Shown piece by piece: positions 22,658 to 24,930 of a stretch of 24,930 nt of DNA. Both the position numbers and the translations under genes were made by a program. Every line of letters starts with the position of its first letter. Position 1 is the first letter of the stretch. Where the stretch lies: NCBI GenBank assembly GCA_003451585.1, contig DMEU01000006.1:1-24930 (forward strand). The letters are read 5' to 3'. The DNA comes from Candidatus Omnitrophota bacterium (GTDB taxonomy: Bacteria; Omnitrophota; Gorgyraeia; Velamenicoccales; Velamenicoccaceae). The notes under the pieces are model-generated. The model saw nothing but the letters and a program-made list of their open reading frames with translations. It was not told the origin of the DNA and did no database searches.

Positions 22658-24022
22658 ATGAAACGACGTGACGCTGTTGAAAGGACTAAGGATTTTTTCG
22701 AGGTGGCACTTGGCCTTGATAGGGCGGATGCCGCCAGGGAGGCGTCGCGCTGCCTCCAATGTAAGGACAAACCCTGCGTCAAGGGGTGTCCGGTAGAGAT
22801 CGATATTCCGTCTTTCATCAAGTTAATAAAAGAAGGAAAGCCGGAAGAGGCGCTTGAAAAGATAAAGGAAAAGAATTTTCTCCCGGCTGTCTGCGGCCGC
22901 GTATGCCCTCAGGAAGACCAGTGTGAAGCCATGTGCGTCTTGAATAAAAAAAAGATCCCTATCAATATAGGCGCGCTCGAGAGATACGCGGCAGATCAGG
23001 AATCAGCCGTCAGCCGTCAGCCGTCTGCCGCCGGTCAAAATAAGGACAAAAAAGTCGCGGTCGTGGGAAGCGGCCCGGCCGGCCTGACATGCGCGGCGGA
23101 ACTGGCAAAGTCCGGCTATACAGTAACTCTTTTTGAATCTCTCCATGTGCCGGGAGGCGTGCTTTCATACGGCATACCCGAGTTCCGTTTGCCAAAAAAG
23201 ATCGTGTTAAATGAAGTCGCTTTTATCCAAAGCCTCGGGGTCGAATTAAGAACAAATGTTTTGATAGGCAAGACATACACGCTCGACGATCTATTTTCGG
23301 ATGGTTACAGGGCCGTCTTTATCGCCTCCGGTGCCGGTCTGCCTAATTTTCTCGGTATCGAGGGCGAAAATGCGGGTGGTGTTTATTCGGCCAACGAGTT
23401 TTTGACCCGCGTTAATCTGATGAAGGCTTACGAGTTCCCCAAGTCAGCCACTCCGGTAAAAGTGGGAAAAACTGTAGTGGTCATAGGCGGCGGCAATGTC
23501 GCGTTGGACAGCGCGCGTTGCGCCAGGCGGCTGGGAGTCGAAGTAAAACTTGTTTACAGGCGCACCGAAAGCGAAATGCCTGCCCGCCGCGAAGAGATCG
23601 ATAATGCCAAGGAAGAGGGCATTGATTTTATGTTTTTGGCGGCCCCGAAAAGGATATTGGTGGATAAAAATGGTTTCTGCAGCGGTCTTGAAGTTTTAAA
23701 AATGGAGTTAGGGCCGCCGGATGCCTCCGGAAGGCCAAGGCCGGTCATCATTGAAAACTCTGAATTTACCATAGACGCCGATACGGTCATCGTTGCCATA
23801 GGCCAGAGCCCTAACCCGCTGTTAGCGAAAAATACCAAAGGCCTCGAAGTGACCGCGCGCGGCACAATAAAGGTCGACGAGCATTTCATGACATCGATAA
23901 AGGGCGTTTTCGCCGGCGGCGACATCATAACCGGAGCCGACACCGTGATCTCAGCCATGGGCGCCGGAAAAAAAGCCGCGAAAGAGATCGATAAGTATTT
24001 AAAAGGTTATGATGAGATATAA
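22658..24022 (+). CDS. GltA/NfnB-like NADPH-dependent flavoprotein with two Fe-S sites
   Basis: A 454-residue protein of the glutamate-synthase small-subunit family. The N-terminal domain carries two cysteine sets, CLQCKDKPCVKGC (C32, C35, C40, C44) and CGRVCPQEDQCEAMC (C79, C83, C88, C93), each suited to a [4Fe-4S] cluster. A Rossmann FAD site follows at VAVVGSGPAG (133-142), then an NADPH site in VVVIGGGNVALD. In NfnAB this large subunit pairs with the FAD/[2Fe-2S] subunit and couples NADH, ferredoxin and NADP. That partner is encoded about 2.7 kb upstream. Classic glutamate synthase is unlikely because no large subunit is present. A linker at about 117-127 is encoded by a heptanucleotide repeat. 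AAGGA lies 11 bases before the ATG. Confidence 0.9.
   Translation: MKRRDAVERTKDFFEVALGLDRADAAREASRCLQCKDKPCVKGCPVEIDIPSFIKLIKEGKPEEALEKIKEKNFLPAVCGRVCPQEDQCEAMCVLNKKKIPINIGALERYAADQESAVSRQPSAAGQNKDKKVAVVGSGPAGLTCAAELAKSGYTVTLFESLHVPGGVLSYGIPEFRLPKKIVLNEVAFIQSLGVELRTNVLIGKTYTLDDLFSDGYRAVFIASGAGLPNFLGIEGENAGGVYSANEFLTRVNLMKAYEFPKSATPVKVGKTVVVIGGGNVALDSARCARRLGVEVKLVYRRTESEMPARREEIDNAKEEGIDFMFLAAPKRILVDKNGFCSGLEVLKMELGPPDASGRPRPVIIENSEFTIDADTVIVAIGQSPNPLLAKNTKGLEVTARGTIKVDEHFMTSIKGVFAGGDIITGADTVISAMGAGKKAAKEIDKYLKGYDEI
23004..23024 (+). repeat. Heptanucleotide tandem repeat (CAGCCGT x3) inside the GltA-like gene
   Basis: CAGCCGT is repeated three times without mismatch, and a fourth degenerate unit CTGCCGC follows at 23025-23031. 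It lies between the Fe-S domain and the FAD domain and encodes the Ala/Ser/Gln/Pro linker. Three units are 21 bases, which keeps frame. Gain or loss of one unit would shift it. Confidence 0.8.
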
Positions 24023-24854
24023 CGTCAGTGATATCAAAGCATTAAAAGGCAGGCGTAAGATCACTATGCTTACCGCCTATGATTACCCCATGGCTAGCGC
24101 CGTTGAGAAGGCGGGTATCGATGTCATACTTGTGGGGGATTCTTTGGCTAATGTCGTCTTAGGCCTTGATTCCACAAAAGAAGTTACCATGGACCAGATG
24201 GTGTATCATGCCAAGGCAGTGCGCCGCGGTGCGAAAAACACCTTTATTGTTGGCGACATGCCTTTTGAAGCGTATCAAAAAGACGTAAATGATGCCGCAA
24301 AAAATGCCAGGCGTTTTATCAGCGAGGCGGGCTGTGATGCAGTAAAACTGGAATGGTTCGGTCAGGCGCTTGAGGCTGTGAGCGCGGTCGTAAGAGACGG
24401 CATATCTGTTATGGGGCATATCGGTTTGACACCCCAGACAGCGGATGAGCTTGGCGGATTTAAAGTCCAGGGCAAAGATGCTGGTGCAGCGAAGAGATTG
24501 ATAGAGCAGGCCAGGCAATTCGAAGAAGCCGGCTGTTTTTGCATACTACTGGAGTGCGTGCCGGACAGGGTCGCAGAGATGATCACTAAGAGAGCGAAAG
24601 TGCCGACTATCGGTATAGGTGCCGGGCCTTATTGCGACGGCCAGGTGCTGGTTACGCATGATATGCTCGGCCTGTTTGACCGCTACACCCCTAAATTTGT
24701 AAAAAAATATGCAAGCTTGTCGGATGATATGACCAAGGCGTTCGAAGAGTATAAGAAAGATGTCGCTATGGGCAGGTTCCCTGATGAAGCCCACTCTTTT
24801 GGGATTAAACCCGATGAATTAAAGAAGCTGGAAAAAGAAGTCGAAAAAGATTGA
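24009..24854 (+). CDS. panB: 3-methyl-2-oxobutanoate hydroxymethyltransferase (ketopantoate hydroxymethyltransferase)
   Basis: A 281-residue PanB, full length. It catalyses the first committed step of pantothenate synthesis, adding a hydroxymethyl group from methylene-THF to 2-oxoisovalerate. Motifs are TAYDYPMA (22-29), VGDSLANVVLG (42-52, metal ligand D44), VGDMPF (81-86, D83), VKLEW (112-116, K113 and E115), VMGHIGLTPQ (134-143), the catalytic E182 in LLECVP, and GIGAGPYCDGQVLVTHDMLG (202-221). All active-site residues known from E. coli PanB have counterparts. The gene overlaps the GltA-like gene by 14 bases. ATGs at 24009 and 24012 are both possible; AAAAGG fits the second slightly better. 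No panC or panD is in the window. Confidence 0.96.
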   Translation: MMRYNVSDIKALKGRRKITMLTAYDYPMASAVEKAGIDVILVGDSLANVVLGLDSTKEVTMDQMVYHAKAVRRGAKNTFIVGDMPFEAYQKDVNDAAKNARRFISEAGCDAVKLEWFGQALEAVSAVVRDGISVMGHIGLTPQTADELGGFKVQGKDAGAAKRLIEQARQFEEAGCFCILLECVPDRVAEMITKRAKVPTIGIGAGPYCDGQVLVTHDMLGLFDRYTPKFVKKYASLSDDMTKAFEEYKKDVAMGRFPDEAHSFGIKPDELKKLEKEVEKD

Positions 24855-24879
24855 CATCCCGGCGTTTTTAGAGTAAAAA
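24851..24879 (+). promoter_or_regulatory. Candidate promoter after panB for a gene beyond the window
   Basis: TTGACA (24851-24856) is a perfect -35 and lies 17 bases before TAAAAA (24874-24879), which matches 4 of 6 of the -10 consensus. It overlaps the panB stop. The 50 bases after it hold no recognisable gene start before the window ends, and no intrinsic terminator is visible after panB. Confidence 0.35.
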
Positions 24880-24930
24880 TAAAGCTTCAAATTGTGATTT
24901 TGTTTTTGTCATAAGCCATTTGTTATTAGT

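Noticed and set aside
22658..24022. Classical glutamate synthase small subunit
   Set aside because: No large glutaminase/FMN subunit is present in the window, and the PyrK/NfnA-like subunit upstream makes an Nfn-type or similar role more likely.

Overview
The window is about 25 kb of densely packed bacterial chromosome at roughly 50% GC. Twenty-seven protein genes can be supported. All but one lie on the + strand, most neighbours touch or overlap by a few bases, and no gap exceeds 80 bases. I see no tRNA, rRNA, CRISPR array, transposase or phage gene. Gene content fits a Gram-negative-type bacterium with an anaerobic or fermentative redox style: a lipoprotein ApbE, c-di-GMP-type PilZ, an Nfn-like flavoprotein pair, a TMTC-like TPR glycosyltransferase, many family 2 glycosyltransferases and an AllA-like orphan. 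This mix resembles candidate phyla such as Omnitrophota. That placement is inference from gene style, not proof.

Layout. 1-340: the 3' end of a gene for a Pro/Glu/Lys-rich tail. 383-3092: a DNA repair pair, a UvrD/PcrA-type helicase overlapping a PolB-like 3'-5' exonuclease. 3094-12395: a surface glycan module with four GT2 glycosyltransferases (two are diverged paralogues), a radical SAM/SPASM enzyme between them, a UDP-galactopyranose-mutase-like flavoprotein, a flippase on the - strand, and a membrane TPR protein with a GT-C-like N-terminus. 12426-14609: an AllA-like protein, a small YkgJ-like cysteine protein, YjbQ and an NrnA-like DHH phosphoesterase. 14612-18233: an FNR-like flavoprotein, an MFS transporter and the bifunctional polymerase/PHP protein PolX. 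18233-24854: ApbE, a PyrK/NfnA-like FAD/[2Fe-2S] subunit, a PilZ protein, a two-CW cysteine protein, an S11 D-Ala-D-Ala carboxypeptidase, a membrane-anchored alpha/beta hydrolase, an unknown secreted protein, the GltA/NfnB-like partner flavoprotein, and PanB.

How they fit. The glycan block reads as one pathway: cytoplasmic GT2 enzymes plus sugar or carrier modification by the radical SAM enzyme and flavoprotein, then export by the flippase, then periplasmic-side transfer by the TPR/GT-C protein. The two halves of an Nfn-type bifurcating transhydrogenase are both present, but five envelope or signalling genes separate them.

The most unusual sequence-level features are a 12-bp-arm hairpin with a direct repeat in front of a glycosyltransferase (6011-6054), a flippase gene interlocked by overlap at both ends with a consensus-like promoter inside its neighbour, a heptanucleotide tandem repeat in the linker of the GltA/NfnB gene, an AT-rich tandem/inverted repeat that supplies the end of a coding sequence, and a glycosyltransferase paralogue without a canonical DxD. 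No clear-cut new defence or mobile system was found.
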